A stretch of 51,995 bases of DNA, taken from assembly GCA_016235245.1 (NCBI GenBank), contig JACRLO010000041.1, positions 1 to 51,995 of the forward strand. Direction: 5' to 3'. The notes beneath the pieces are model-generated. The model saw nothing but the letters and a program-made list of their open reading frames with translations. It had not been told where the DNA came from and did no database searches. This document shows, piece by piece, positions 25,906-34,774 of the stretch. Within the stretch, counting starts at the first letter, position 1. Every line of letters starts with the position of its first letter. A program made the translations under genes and the position numbers. The stretch comes from Nitrospirota bacterium. GTDB lineage: Bacteria > Nitrospirota > Thermodesulfovibrionia > Thermodesulfovibrionales > UBA6898.

Positions 25906-26054
25906 GTCAAGTTGAAAATGAAGGACTTGTCATTGGTGAGATCGCAGAGAAGGAACGTTATTTAAAGGTAGAGATAAAAAAGGATCCGAACAATACGGTC
26001 ATCGACAAGGTGATCATCGGCAAACGCACTGGCAGAATCCGGTCGATCTATTAA
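25872..26054 (+). pseudogene. Possible gene remnant without a start codon
   Basis: The 340-bp gap after the FecR gene holds one open stretch ending at TAA 26052-26054, whose last 45 residues look protein-like (EGLVIGEIAEKERYLKVEI, IDKVIIGKRTGRIRSIY). No in-frame ATG exists, and the upstream half reads better in another frame (DEMAYAVTLADAVKL), so a frameshifted small protein is likely. The rest of the gap to 26181 shows nothing else. Confidence 0.3.
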
Positions 26055-26181
26055 GATCTATTCATGCAGAAGAAAGTCATAATTCCCCAAGTGACTGTCG
26101 TGTGACTCACGTGTTGCGGGAGCCGTTAATCCGGAGAAAAACCATATTTAAATAAACCGTATATGATAAAATCGGTCTGAA

Positions 26182-28623
26182 ATGCAAAGAAGGCGATCCG
26201 AGAGAATTCCTCTGAACCTGCCGGCGCAGATTCTCCTGGGAGGAAAAATCTATGACGGTTTTATTATCAATGTCTCTAAAGACGGCATTGGCTCTGCGGT
26301 TACATCAGTTGTCGAGGCCCCGGCAGGATTTGTCCCGGTCAACCATGTTGAGCTGCATTTCCAGGATCCATTCGGCAAGAACATCGACCTGGCCTGTGAA
26401 CTGGCATGGTTTTCCCGCAGTGATTCAGATTCCCGAAAAATAACGATCGGCATGAGGATTATTAATCCACCGCTTATGTACAAGGTGTTCATCAGGACCC
26501 TGTTAGATGCCAATCTGCAGAAAAAATCAAAAGAGCAGCTCATCGCCGAACTGTTAGAGGCGCGCAGGAAAATCGGGCTGATGAAAGCGGCAGGACCTAA
26601 AGAAAATAGGCCAGATGATATTCTGGTAAAGCGTGAAGATGTTTATCATTCACTGGTCGAATCTACCGAAGATTCCATATACATTGTGGACAGGGAATGC
26701 CGGTACCAGTTCATGAACCAGATGCACCTGTCCAGGCTTGGCCTTTCTTCCGATGAATGTCTCGGTCTGCCCTATCGCGATCTTCATTCTGCTGAAGAGT
26801 CGGATGAATTTCTCAGGAATATCGAAGCCGTTTTTGCTACCGGCACATCCCTCCGCTATGAGCAGCAGAGCAGCAAGGACGGAAAGTATTTCCTGCGCTC
26901 GCTCAGCCCTATCAGGGGGGCGGATAACAGCATAAAAGCGGTGACCGTCATATCGAAGAACATTACTGACCGCAAGCTGGCAGAAGAGCTGTTAATGAAT
27001 TCCAATCAGGAGCTTGAAAGGCAGGTCAGGGACAGGACCTCAGCTCTTGTCGATCTGAATGAAAGCCTCAACAGGGAGATAGCCGAACGCAGGCAGACGG
27101 AAGATGCTCTCAAGAAGTCGTCGGAAGAATGGCGTATTACGTTTGACTCGACAAAAGACATGATGCTTATGCTGGATGAAGCATTCAACGTAATACGGCT
27201 GAACAGGGCGACCGCCACATTTCTCGATAGACCCTACCGTAAAATTATTGGCCTCAGTATCTTCGAACTCTTCCCGAATATGGACATAAAGCCTGAACGG
27301 CACCCTCTGAGGAAAATGGCGCGGTCAAAAAGGCACGAAGAATCGGAGATCTATTCCAAGGATAAAGGCATATGGGTATTGGCCTCAGCCGACCCAATTG
27401 TGGGCAACGATGGAACGATGACGGGCGCGGTCCATATCATACGTGATATTACGGAACAAAAAAATCTGCAGTTGCAGCTGCTCCAGGCGCAGAAGATGGA
27501 ATCCATCGGTCGCCTTGCCGGCGGCATTGCGCATGATTTCAATAATCTCCTGTCCGCTATTATCGGGTACACAGAATTGACCCTGCTCAAACTCCCTGCA
27601 GAAAGTCCGCTGAAGGACCATCTCGTGACCGTAAAGGATGCGGGAGAAAAGGCCGCCGAGCTTACCCATCGGCTGCTTGCCTTCAGCCGTAAGCAGGTGC
27701 TTCAGATGCAGGCCGTCAACCTCAGTGCGAGTCTCGAAAGCATGGTGAAGATGATGTCCCGTATGGTCAGGGAGGACATATCTCTTGAACTGCATACGGG
27801 ACCATCCCTCAACACGATCATGGCTGATCCGGTTCAGATAGAACAGATTGTGATGAACCTGATCGTCAATGCCCGCGATTCCATGCCCAACGGCGGCAAA
27901 TTGATCATAGAGACCTCAAATGCGTATCTGGACGACGATTTTGTTGTGCGACATGAGAATGTGGAACGCGGCAACTACGTGCTGCTTTCGGTGAGTGACA
28001 CCGGAATAGGGATGAGCAAAAAGGTGCAGGAGAGGATCTTCGAACCCTTCTTCACTACCAAGGGGATGAGTGAAGGGACAGGACTTGGACTTGCAACGGT
28101 CTATGGCATCGTTAAGCAGCACAACGGATATATCTATGTTTACAGCGAGATCGGGAAGGGAACAACGTTCAAGATTTACCTCCCTGTCTCCGGCGAAGAA
28201 AGGGCGGCCTTGCCTGAAAAGGCATATGAAGTGCTGGCCGGGGGAAGTGAGGTTGTGCTTGTTGTTGACGATGATCCTTCGATCCGCAAATTGATCAAAG
28301 ACGTGCTTGAGCCGCTGGGCTACAGGCTTCTGTTTGCCAATGACGGCGATGAGGCACTGCATACGGCGCAACAGGCAACTGAACCGATTGAGGTGCTGCT
28401 GACCGATGTTATTATGCCGAACATGAACGGCAGTCAGCTTGCCGATATTTTTCGAAGGGACTATCCTGGCGTTAAGGTCATATTCATGTCCGGATACACG
28501 GACGAAACGATTACCCGGCAAGGCGTCCTGACCGAGGGCGATATACTTATCCAGAAGCCTCTGTCACCGACTAAATTAACCAACAGATTGCGCGAGATAT
28601 TGGATAAAAGAAGTAATTCCTGA
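26182..28623 (+). CDS. PilZ-PAS-PAS hybrid sensor histidine kinase with receiver domain
   Basis: 813 aa. An N-terminal PilZ domain (RRRSERIPLNLPAQILLGGK, residues 1-110; RxxxR c-di-GMP motif) is followed by two PAS domains (~150-270 and ~310-435), joined by a coiled coil (NSNQELERQVRDRTSALVDL). A HisKA H-box GGIAHDFNNLL (~residue 450), an ATPase with NARDSMPNGG and TGLGLATVYG, and a C-terminal receiver (VVDDDPSIRKL, phospho-Asp in LLTDVIMPN near 742, Lys in IQKPLSP) complete it. No membrane segment, so it is probably a cytosolic c-di-GMP- and PAS-ligand-responsive kinase. No separate output gene is adjacent. Confidence 0.92.
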   Translation: MQRRRSERIPLNLPAQILLGGKIYDGFIINVSKDGIGSAVTSVVEAPAGFVPVNHVELHFQDPFGKNIDLACELAWFSRSDSDSRKITIGMRIINPPLMYKVFIRTLLDANLQKKSKEQLIAELLEARRKIGLMKAAGPKENRPDDILVKREDVYHSLVESTEDSIYIVDRECRYQFMNQMHLSRLGLSSDECLGLPYRDLHSAEESDEFLRNIEAVFATGTSLRYEQQSSKDGKYFLRSLSPIRGADNSIKAVTVISKNITDRKLAEELLMNSNQELERQVRDRTSALVDLNESLNREIAERRQTEDALKKSSEEWRITFDSTKDMMLMLDEAFNVIRLNRATATFLDRPYRKIIGLSIFELFPNMDIKPERHPLRKMARSKRHEESEIYSKDKGIWVLASADPIVGNDGTMTGAVHIIRDITEQKNLQLQLLQAQKMESIGRLAGGIAHDFNNLLSAIIGYTELTLLKLPAESPLKDHLVTVKDAGEKAAELTHRLLAFSRKQVLQMQAVNLSASLESMVKMMSRMVREDISLELHTGPSLNTIMADPVQIEQIVMNLIVNARDSMPNGGKLIIETSNAYLDDDFVVRHENVERGNYVLLSVSDTGIGMSKKVQERIFEPFFTTKGMSEGTGLGLATVYGIVKQHNGYIYVYSEIGKGTTFKIYLPVSGEERAALPEKAYEVLAGGSEVVLVVDDDPSIRKLIKDVLEPLGYRLLFANDGDEALHTAQQATEPIEVLLTDVIMPNMNGSQLADIFRRDYPGVKVIFMSGYTDETITRQGVLTEGDILIQKPLSPTKLTNRLREILDKRSNS

Positions 28624-28684
28624 TTCAGGGAACGTGTTGCTTTGCGTATAAGCAAGAAACGTGATTAGTGCAAGGAGGAGTTTT

Positions 28685-28888
28685 ATGCCATTTGTGAATA
28701 TCAAGATCACCAAAGACGGTGCAACTCCTGAGAAGAAGGCTGAACTTATCAGAGGCGTTACGAATCTGCTTCGGGACGTCCTGGGGAAGAACCCGGCAAC
28801 AACAGTTGTGATCATCGATGAACTGGATACGGACAACTGGGGTATTGGCGGGGAGACGGTAAGCATGAGAAGAAAACAGGGAGGATAA
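28685..28888 (+). CDS. 4-oxalocrotonate tautomerase-family protein
   Basis: 67 aa. Begins MPFVNIKITKDG: after Met removal Pro1 is the catalytic base, which decides the start at 28685 over an ATG at 28661; a good RBS (caaggaggagtttt) agrees. VVIIDELDTDNWGIGGE is the family's C-terminal signature. Hexameric tautomerase fold; substrate unknown. It may be cotranscribed with the following SYLF gene, 5 bp away. Confidence 0.9.
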   Translation: MPFVNIKITKDGATPEKKAELIRGVTNLLRDVLGKNPATTVVIIDELDTDNWGIGGETVSMRRKQGG

Positions 28889-28893
28889 TTAGG

Positions 28894-29457
28894 ATGGCTG
28901 TAAATAATGTTCTGAAAATTATTTTTTGGATTGGCTGTATCACCATGATCTTTTCCCTGACGGCCAGTGCTTCTTATGCCGTGACAACAGGAGAGATAGA
29001 TGCCGGTGTAAATGCAGCCCTTCACCGATTCAGTCAGCAGGTCAAAGGAGGCCGGGCATTTCAGGAGATAGCAAAAGGAGTGCTTGTGATACCCCATATC
29101 ACAAAGGCAGCATTCATCCTTGGCGGCCAATACGGAGAGGGTGCGCTGAGGGAGGACGGCAAGACCACTGCATACTACAGCATGGCTGCCGGGTCTTTCG
29201 GATTTCAGATAGGGGCAGAAAAATATGACCTCATCATTATTTTTGCCACTGAAGAGGCGCTCAGGAAATTCCGGTTGGGCAAAGGCTGGGAAGCCGGCGT
29301 TGACGCAGAAGTAACATTGATTGATACCGGTATCGATCTGCCTGCCAGCACCCTGGTGAGCCAACATCCTGTACTTGGATTTATCATTGACCAGAAGGGG
29401 TTCATGGCCGGAGCATCAATAAAAGGTGCAAAGTTCAATATCATAAAACCGGATTAG
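28894..29457 (+). CDS. SYLF/Ysc84-domain lipid-binding protein, secreted
   Basis: 187 aa with a signal peptide (MAVNNVLKIIFWIGCITMIF...ASASYA). The mature SYLF domain shows FQEIAKGVLVIPHITKAAFI, GGQYGEGALRED, YYSMAAGSFGFQIGAEKYDL and GIDLPASTLVSQHPVLGF. Family members bind lipids/phosphoinositides; bacterial roles are poorly known. It starts 5 bp after the tautomerase gene. Confidence 0.88.
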   Translation: MAVNNVLKIIFWIGCITMIFSLTASASYAVTTGEIDAGVNAALHRFSQQVKGGRAFQEIAKGVLVIPHITKAAFILGGQYGEGALREDGKTTAYYSMAAGSFGFQIGAEKYDLIIIFATEEALRKFRLGKGWEAGVDAEVTLIDTGIDLPASTLVSQHPVLGFIIDQKGFMAGASIKGAKFNIIKPD

Positions 29458-29524
29458 CGGCAACTGTTTATCATTTTGATCCGGATCCGGCACGCATTGC
29501 CGCATTCGATAATCGTGAAGCTGT

Positions 29525-29815
29525 TCAGGATAAAGCGGCTTCGTCAACAAGCGATGCACCGGCAATATAACGGTCTCCGAGGTCTTTGATCCACATTATA
29601 ACGCCGTGGCCGTAGCGGCCCATGTTTTTCCTGAATTTAATAACATGTCCCGATCTTAGAGGATAGCGCGTGATAAAGCAGATGCCGTTTTTCGACCTGT
29701 TTATCGCCAGCCCCGAAAGATCGACGAACCGCAGTCTGTTGTTGTTGAAGACTGCCACTGTAAATTCCAGTATCTCAGAGCATCCCTTTCTGACATCTCT
29801 CTGTTCCAGTCCCAT
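29525..29815 (-). CDS. Small PilZ-like domain protein
   Basis: 96 aa. RKGCSEILEFTVAVFNNNRL, DLSGLAINRSKNGICFITRY and DRYIAGASLVDEAA follow the PilZ beta-barrel pattern (DxSxxG-like DLSGLAINRSKNG). The N-terminal RxxxR motif is poorly conserved (QRDVRKGC), so c-di-GMP binding is uncertain. It lies between the SYLF gene and tRNA-Leu, on the opposite strand. Confidence 0.65.
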   Translation of the reverse strand: MGLEQRDVRKGCSEILEFTVAVFNNNRLRFVDLSGLAINRSKNGICFITRYPLRSGHVIKFRKNMGRYGHGVIMWIKDLGDRYIAGASLVDEAALS

Positions 29816-29957
29816 GGAGCCTCCCTATTACCATAGAATAAATTCCGCATCCAGTATACCGGCATCGCCGCAGGACATCCAGTTAAGTTTTTTTCACAAA
29901 TGACAACGGTTTGAACAGAAGAATATGATGAGACGGGAAAGCCTTTTGAGGGGAATA

Positions 29958-30042
29958 TGGTGCGGGGGAGGGGATTTGAACCCCTACAGGTTGCCCCACT
30001 GGATCCTAAGTCCAGCGCGTCTGCCAGTTCCGCCACTCCCGC
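29958..30042 (-). tRNA. tRNA-Leu (anticodon UAG), CCA encoded
   Basis: On the minus strand the gene runs from GCGGGAG at 30042 to the encoded CCA at 29958. The anticodon loop CTTAGGA gives UAG. A long variable arm, the GGTTCAAAT-type T-arm and the length of 85 nt are as for type II tRNA-Leu. One A-C mismatch is present in the acceptor stem (position 6:67). Confidence 0.95.
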
Positions 30043-30171
30043 ACTGTTTATTATTCAATAAGTTAGGCATATCCGTAAAGTGAATCAGCGGGTTGAATTT
30101 GGCTTGCTGTAACCAAATTGTAACTGTTAGACGCTCTTTGGAGCTTTTCCCCAACAATCGAATTTGTCTTT

Positions 30172-30459
30172 TTAGGCCTTCCTGTGATGAAGTTTTATTT
30201 CAAGCTGCATATCAAGAGCATCTGCCACTTTTTTGATCGTCTCAAGCGTGGCCTTGCTGAATGCGCCGCGTTCGAGTCTTGAAATTACACTCTGCTTAGT
30301 CCCGCACCGTCTGGCAAGTTCAGCCTGAGAAACCCCCGACTTTTCGCGGGCCTTTATCATGGCCTTCAATACCTGAAATTCAGGGTCAAGATCATCCCAT
30401 GCCTTTTTGAAGTCCGGGCTTTTCATCTGATTTGCTATATACTCTTTTAATGTTCTCAT
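30172..30459 (-). CDS. XRE-family antitoxin (HigA/HipB-like)
   Basis: 95 aa with a clear HTH: SGVSQAELARRCGTKQSVIS then RLERGAFSKATLETIKKVA. The C-terminal LDMQLEIKL is typical of HigA-type antitoxins paired with RelE/HigB toxins. Its ATG overlaps the toxin stop (ATGA) and it lies downstream of the toxin gene, the HigBA order. It is intact while its partner is frameshifted. RBS ggaggtaaatc on the minus strand. Confidence 0.88.
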   Translation of the reverse strand: MRTLKEYIANQMKSPDFKKAWDDLDPEFQVLKAMIKAREKSGVSQAELARRCGTKQSVISRLERGAFSKATLETIKKVADALDMQLEIKLHHRKA

Positions 30460-30778
30460 GATTTACCTCCGTACCGTTCTATAAAATCTTTCATCCTTTT
30501 TTCTGCTTTTTTCAAAAAGCCATGTAAAAGAACAAAGCGCTTCCCGGTAAACGTAAAATATAGAACCCGAATATGTCCAAGGTTGTCCTTTACCCTCAAC
30601 TCCCTGATCTTGTTCCTGATCTGCCGAGTATAGGGCTCTTCACAAGAACGCACTGTTCGGCAAGAAGAGCTAACAGCCTCACAACTTTCGCCCTGGCAGC
30701 TGCGGGAAGATCGTCCAAAAACTCTTTCAGAGGCTCATGGCTGTTTTTGTCTTTATAGAATTCAACTTCCCACTGCAT
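30456..30778 (-). pseudogene. RelE/HigB-type toxin, split by a single-base frameshift
   Basis: Frame 1 (from 30778) gives MQWEVEFYKDKNSHEPLKEF and LLAEQCVLVKS, the start of a phage-derived Gp49-like/HigB toxin. Near 30640 the conserved continuation EPYTRQIRNKIRELRVKDN and VLYFTFTGKRFVLLHGFLKK lies in another frame, ending at 30456. Reading AAGAG as AAGGAG would restore one ~105-aa toxin, so a single G was lost (or missed in sequencing). Loss of the toxin with an intact antitoxin is the harmless direction of decay. Confidence 0.8.
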
Positions 30779-31451
30779 AGGCCATTATAGCATTTAAGTG
30801 ATCATAATAAAAGGGCAATTCCTGAAAGGTCGGGATCTTGTGAATCAAGCCATCATACCCATGATCATATTGATCAAGAAAAGGAATTTAAATTGCAATT
30901 GAGACCTGCAAATAAAAAATCCTTGTTAAGGTATCATGCGTATAATGTCTGACCCTCAGGGCTTCGATCCCTATCATATGAAACAACACACACACTATTG
31001 ATATCGCACTGTCCTCACTTTTGTTGCGGAAGGGCTAAGGGCTTCCGGGCTAAAGCTCCCGCCTCGTCTCTATTCATAAGTTATTGAAATCACACTTTCG
31101 GCCACAGCTCAAGAGTGCAAGGTCAAATGATAAAGAAACCAAACTTGAAATTTAAGAATGGAAAAATAGAAATTACCGCATATGGTAAATAGTTTGTGTC
31201 TGCTTGCCTCACTCGTTGATGCCCGTTTAATTCCCTTCCAAGTCAGCAAATTTGAGATATCTCGGTCGATGCACGATACCCCATATAGCAGACAAGTGTG
31301 ACATTAACAATGCCGGTGTAACTTTGGACTACTGATAACACGCAAGAGGAATCCTGCTAAGGTTATAGTCAGCGTGGAACACGCATAGATAACACAAAAG
31401 AACTATAATTTCTACTTCAGCCAACTGCATAGTGATACAATATAAATATCC
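30779..31451. other. Gene-free accessory spacer
   Basis: No coding sequence is credible here. It contains a repeat copy (31023-31121, listed separately) and AT-rich sequence with no clear promoter for the flavoprotein gene at 31452. It marks the beginning of the accessory region. Confidence 0.6.
31023..31121 (+). repeat. Dispersed repeat, copy 1 (B part)
   Basis: gttgcggaagggctaaggg to ggccacagctcaagagtgca is closely similar to 35624-35708. A hairpin GGAAG-GGCTAAGGG-CTTCC lies at its start. The upstream A part, seen in copies 2 and 4, is missing. It bounds the first accessory module on the left. Confidence 0.7.
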
Positions 31452-33317
31452 ATGAATCCTAAGATTACTCGTCGGGATTTTCTCAATGGTGCGCTTCTTG
31501 GAGCGGGGGTTCTCCTGCTTGAGTTGCCTGCTCCACTGAAACTGTTTGCTCAATCTCTGCCGACCTACGGCTTCGGGGGCATAGGCGATTATGCATATTC
31601 CAATGGGAACACTGCTGCTGTAATTAAAGCGTTCATGGCTATAGAAAATGGGGACTACACATCCCTAACCACTGAAGCTATAAATACTGGCGAAACATAT
31701 GATCTTGTCATTGTCGGTGGAGGTCTGAGCGGTCTGGGGGCTGCGTATGAGTTTAATAAGTTTTCTTCAAAGCAGGCAAAATGCCTTATCCTCGACAACC
31801 ATCCTATCTTTGGCGGCGCAGCAAAAAGAAATGAATTCATGGTGCAGGGAGAGCGGCTTATTGGACCACAGGCGTCTAACGCCTTTGGCGTTATAGACCG
31901 CCCGGGTATTCCAGGTTACGATATTTACCATGAATTGGGCATACCAACAGATTTTACCTATGCTGAGCTACCTTCCGAGTTAAAACCTATGGACTTTGAT
32001 ACCACAAATTTTGGCTACCGGCTCTGGTTCGATTCAAAAAGCATTGGGTACTATTATGCCGGTCAGGAACAGGGCACACCCGGCAAGTGGGTGTCAGACT
32101 TCTGGGAGAACAAGCTTGCAGGAACTCCGTATTCGGAAAAGGCCCGGAAAGATTTTCTTCGCTGGCGAAATATATCAGATCGCCAATATGAAGGTGATGA
32201 CTACGGCCGCTGGCTTGATTCGATGACATACAAGGATTATCTGGAAAAGATTCTGACGCTCGATCCGGAAATAACACGCTATGCTGATCCTGTTCTCGCC
32301 AGTGTGGTTGGGCTTGGCTGTGATGTAATCAGCGCCTATACTGCACGTCAGGTATCAATGCCGGGTTTCCCTGAGTTCCGGGGACATGGCTCATTAAAGA
32401 ACAGCCACTGGCATTCCTTCCCCGGCGGCAATGACGGCTTCTCCCGCTATTTCATTAAAGCCCTCATTCCCGATGCCATTGAAGGCGGCAAAAGCTTTGC
32501 AGCTATTCACAACGGACAAGTGCGCTTCCCCGCTCTGGATCGTGAAAGTAACAAGGTGCGTTTAAGGCTTGGCTCCTCTGTAATCCGTGTTGAACAGGAA
32601 CGCAGCTCTACTCAGGAGAAGAACGTAACTGTTATCTATCAGCGTGATGGAAAGATTTTTCGCCTCAAGACCCGAAGTGTTGTAATGGCATGCGGCAGTC
32701 GCCTCTCGCGAAAGGTTGTATCCGGCCTGCCTCTCAGCCATGCTGAAGCCTTCAATCAATTCCACGTCTCTCCCATACTTGTAGCAAATGTAGCCCTTAC
32801 TAACTGGCGTTTTCTTTACCGATTAGATCTTACTGCCTGTAAATGGCAAGGCGGTTTCGGCTTCGGTTGCAATATTCGTAAGCCGATGTATATAGGAGAT
32901 TACCACCCGCCGCTGCATCCTGATAAGCCCACAGTGCTTACTTTTTACATTTCCTTTCATCAGCCGGGCCTGCCTATTGAAGAACAGGGAGAAAATGGCA
33001 GAAAAAAGCTTTTGGGAACAAGCTTTGCCGAGTTCCAGTCCCTACTAATTGGTCAGATGAAACAGCTTTTTTCAGCAAATGGATTTAATGCGGAAAAAGA
33101 TATTGCCGGCCTTATTCTGAACCGGTGGACATACAGCTATGTGAATCCGCAGCCCGGCTTTTACTTCGGCAAAGACGGCAAGCCTGCAGCGCGGGATGTC
33201 ATTCGCAAGGCCTTTGGAAGTATTGCCTTTGCCCATGCTGAACTCAATGGGCATCAGCACTGGGTTGCGGCTGTGGATGAAGGCAGAAGAGCCGCAAGAC
33301 AGGCCATGGAAGCATAG
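31452..33317 (+). CDS. TAT-exported FAD-dependent oxidoreductase, spermidine dehydrogenase-like
   Basis: 621 aa. Twin-arginine signal KITRRDFLNGALLGAGVLLL (residues 4-23). FAD Rossmann motif VIVGGGLSGLGAAYEFNK (GxGxxG at 89-94), then LDNHPIFGGAAKRNEFMVQG, a stretch characteristic of SpdH-type spermidine dehydrogenases. SFPGGNDGFSRYFIKALIPD and the C-terminal AHAELNGHQHWVAAVDEGRR complete the FAD fold. Length agrees with P. aeruginosa SpdH (~620 aa). It acts in the periplasm and is predicted to oxidise polyamines; spermidine-synthase-like genes follow. The start has no good SD. Confidence 0.8.
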   Translation: MNPKITRRDFLNGALLGAGVLLLELPAPLKLFAQSLPTYGFGGIGDYAYSNGNTAAVIKAFMAIENGDYTSLTTEAINTGETYDLVIVGGGLSGLGAAYEFNKFSSKQAKCLILDNHPIFGGAAKRNEFMVQGERLIGPQASNAFGVIDRPGIPGYDIYHELGIPTDFTYAELPSELKPMDFDTTNFGYRLWFDSKSIGYYYAGQEQGTPGKWVSDFWENKLAGTPYSEKARKDFLRWRNISDRQYEGDDYGRWLDSMTYKDYLEKILTLDPEITRYADPVLASVVGLGCDVISAYTARQVSMPGFPEFRGHGSLKNSHWHSFPGGNDGFSRYFIKALIPDAIEGGKSFAAIHNGQVRFPALDRESNKVRLRLGSSVIRVEQERSSTQEKNVTVIYQRDGKIFRLKTRSVVMACGSRLSRKVVSGLPLSHAEAFNQFHVSPILVANVALTNWRFLYRLDLTACKWQGGFGFGCNIRKPMYIGDYHPPLHPDKPTVLTFYISFHQPGLPIEEQGENGRKKLLGTSFAEFQSLLIGQMKQLFSANGFNAEKDIAGLILNRWTYSYVNPQPGFYFGKDGKPAARDVIRKAFGSIAFAHAELNGHQHWVAAVDEGRRAARQAMEA

Positions 33318-33364
33318 TTAAAAATATGTTTCTTAACTTTGAGAGTTTTTTGTAAACTAAAGAT

Positions 33365-33778
33365 ATGCCGCTTAAGAGATCACTTAGATCAAGATCACCT
33401 TTAACTCTCTGTCTTGTATTCGTCCTCAGTATTGTTTTTCTTTCACCGCTTTATCACAGCCACGACCACGACGCCGACTATCATCCGGAAAACGGCGATG
33501 ATCACGTTTCAATCCATGATGGAGCCAGCCATGAAGAACTATCCGTCGATCCGCTACATAACGACTCACACCTGCATATCAAAAAGGACATCGGCAGAAC
33601 CGATGATCACCAGCGTTTCACAAGCAGGTCGCTAAAGCCTGATTTATGCACCATAACTGAATTCCTTGTGCTGACTGAAGATCGATCATGCACGTTTAAT
33701 AAAAAAAACGCACAAACGTTCATATCCCGAAGAAACACTTACGACTGCCTTTCCGGTCTTTCCCCGCCAGTTGCCTGA
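33365..33778 (+). CDS. His/Asp-rich secreted small protein
   Basis: 137 aa of no recognised family. A hydrophobic signal-like segment (SPLTLCLVFVLSIVFLSPLY) is followed by a metal-binding-looking region YHSHDHDADYHPENGDDHVS. The C-terminus RNTYDCLSGLSPPVA resembles the ends of other small exported metal-associated proteins. It starts 48 bp after the flavoprotein gene. A periplasmic metal-binding or sensing role is a guess from composition. Confidence 0.6.
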   Translation: MPLKRSLRSRSPLTLCLVFVLSIVFLSPLYHSHDHDADYHPENGDDHVSIHDGASHEELSVDPLHNDSHLHIKKDIGRTDDHQRFTSRSLKPDLCTITEFLVLTEDRSCTFNKKNAQTFISRRNTYDCLSGLSPPVA

Positions 33779-33842
33779 AGATCAGTAGCGCCTATGTGAC
33801 CGGCATTACTTGGACCGGCAGAACTGCAACTAAGGAGTCATC

Positions 33843-34763
33843 ATGACAAGAATATTTATGGTATTAAGCTTATGTCTTGTGCTGTTTCCCCTGCAGGGGT
33901 TTGCTCTCGAACCTTCGGAGAAATTGCTGTTCGAAAAGAATTCCCTGTACCAATATATTTCCGTCATCGAGGATATTGCCAAGAAAGAGCGGTATGTCCG
34001 TAACCAAAAGAGAGAATTTACACAGGGAGGCATTTACGTAAATGCGCCAGATAAACTCCTTCTTGAATTCACACAGATGAGCTTTATCTCTCTTGCCTTT
34101 CTGGACAGAGACCCTAAGGACGTCCTTTTTATCGGTCTCGGCGCTGGCGCCATGCCCAAGTATTTCACTATGCACTATCCGGATGTCGTTATCGATATCG
34201 CAGAGATTGACCCCGACATGCTGTCTGTGGCTCAGAAGTATTTTTATTTCAAAGAAAACGAGAGGATGAAAGTATATGTAGATGACGGCAGGCTTTTTGC
34301 CAAAAGGACAAAGAAGAAATTCGACTGGATCGTTCTCGATGCCTATCAGAATGACTACATTCCTTTTCATCTTACGACACTTGAGTTTCTTAAGGAAGTG
34401 AAAAGCAGGTTAAAGGATAACGGCGTAGTCGTTGCCAATATAACCTCTCCTTTCAGAAATAAGTTTTTCGATTCCATGGTTATGACCTATAAGAAGGCAT
34501 TTCCTCACCTTTACGTTTTCAAAGGAAAGAAGTCGGGCAATTTTATTTTCGTTGCAACATTGAGCAACAACATTAAAAACAAGGACGTAGTCGAAACAAG
34601 AGCCCATAAAATTCAATCTGATCGAAAATTTGATATCGACCTTGAGGAGTTAGCATCACGATATGAGACTTCATCTGCCTATGAGTGGGACGGCGCCAAG
34701 ATCCTTACCGACGACTTTGCGCCGGTAAATCTCTATCAACACCAGAAATCAGCGGCACCGTAA
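33843..34763 (+). CDS. Exported spermidine synthase-like (SpeE-fold) protein
   Basis: 306 aa. A signal peptide-like start (MTRIFMVLSLCLVLFPLQGF) precedes a SpeE-type methyltransferase fold: SAM/dcSAM loop LFIGLGAGAMPKYF, acidic DIAEIDPDMLSVAQKYF, and VYVDDGRLFAKR then FDWIVLDAYQNDYIPFHL with the catalytic-position Asp. It matches the soluble half of fused MFS/spermidine synthase proteins; the membrane half is the next gene. RBS aaggagtcatc. A periplasmic location would be odd for a dcSAM enzyme, so the leader may instead be a membrane anchor. Confidence 0.75.
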   Translation: MTRIFMVLSLCLVLFPLQGFALEPSEKLLFEKNSLYQYISVIEDIAKKERYVRNQKREFTQGGIYVNAPDKLLLEFTQMSFISLAFLDRDPKDVLFIGLGAGAMPKYFTMHYPDVVIDIAEIDPDMLSVAQKYFYFKENERMKVYVDDGRLFAKRTKKKFDWIVLDAYQNDYIPFHLTTLEFLKEVKSRLKDNGVVVANITSPFRNKFFDSMVMTYKKAFPHLYVFKGKKSGNFIFVATLSNNIKNKDVVETRAHKIQSDRKFDIDLEELASRYETSSAYEWDGAKILTDDFAPVNLYQHQKSAAP

Positions 34764-34774
34764 GGAGGCGAGGC

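Noticed and set aside
29701-30036. Minus-strand frame starting MAELADALDLGSS
   Set aside because: It reads through the tRNA-Leu gene; this start is the well-known false translation of tRNA sequence.
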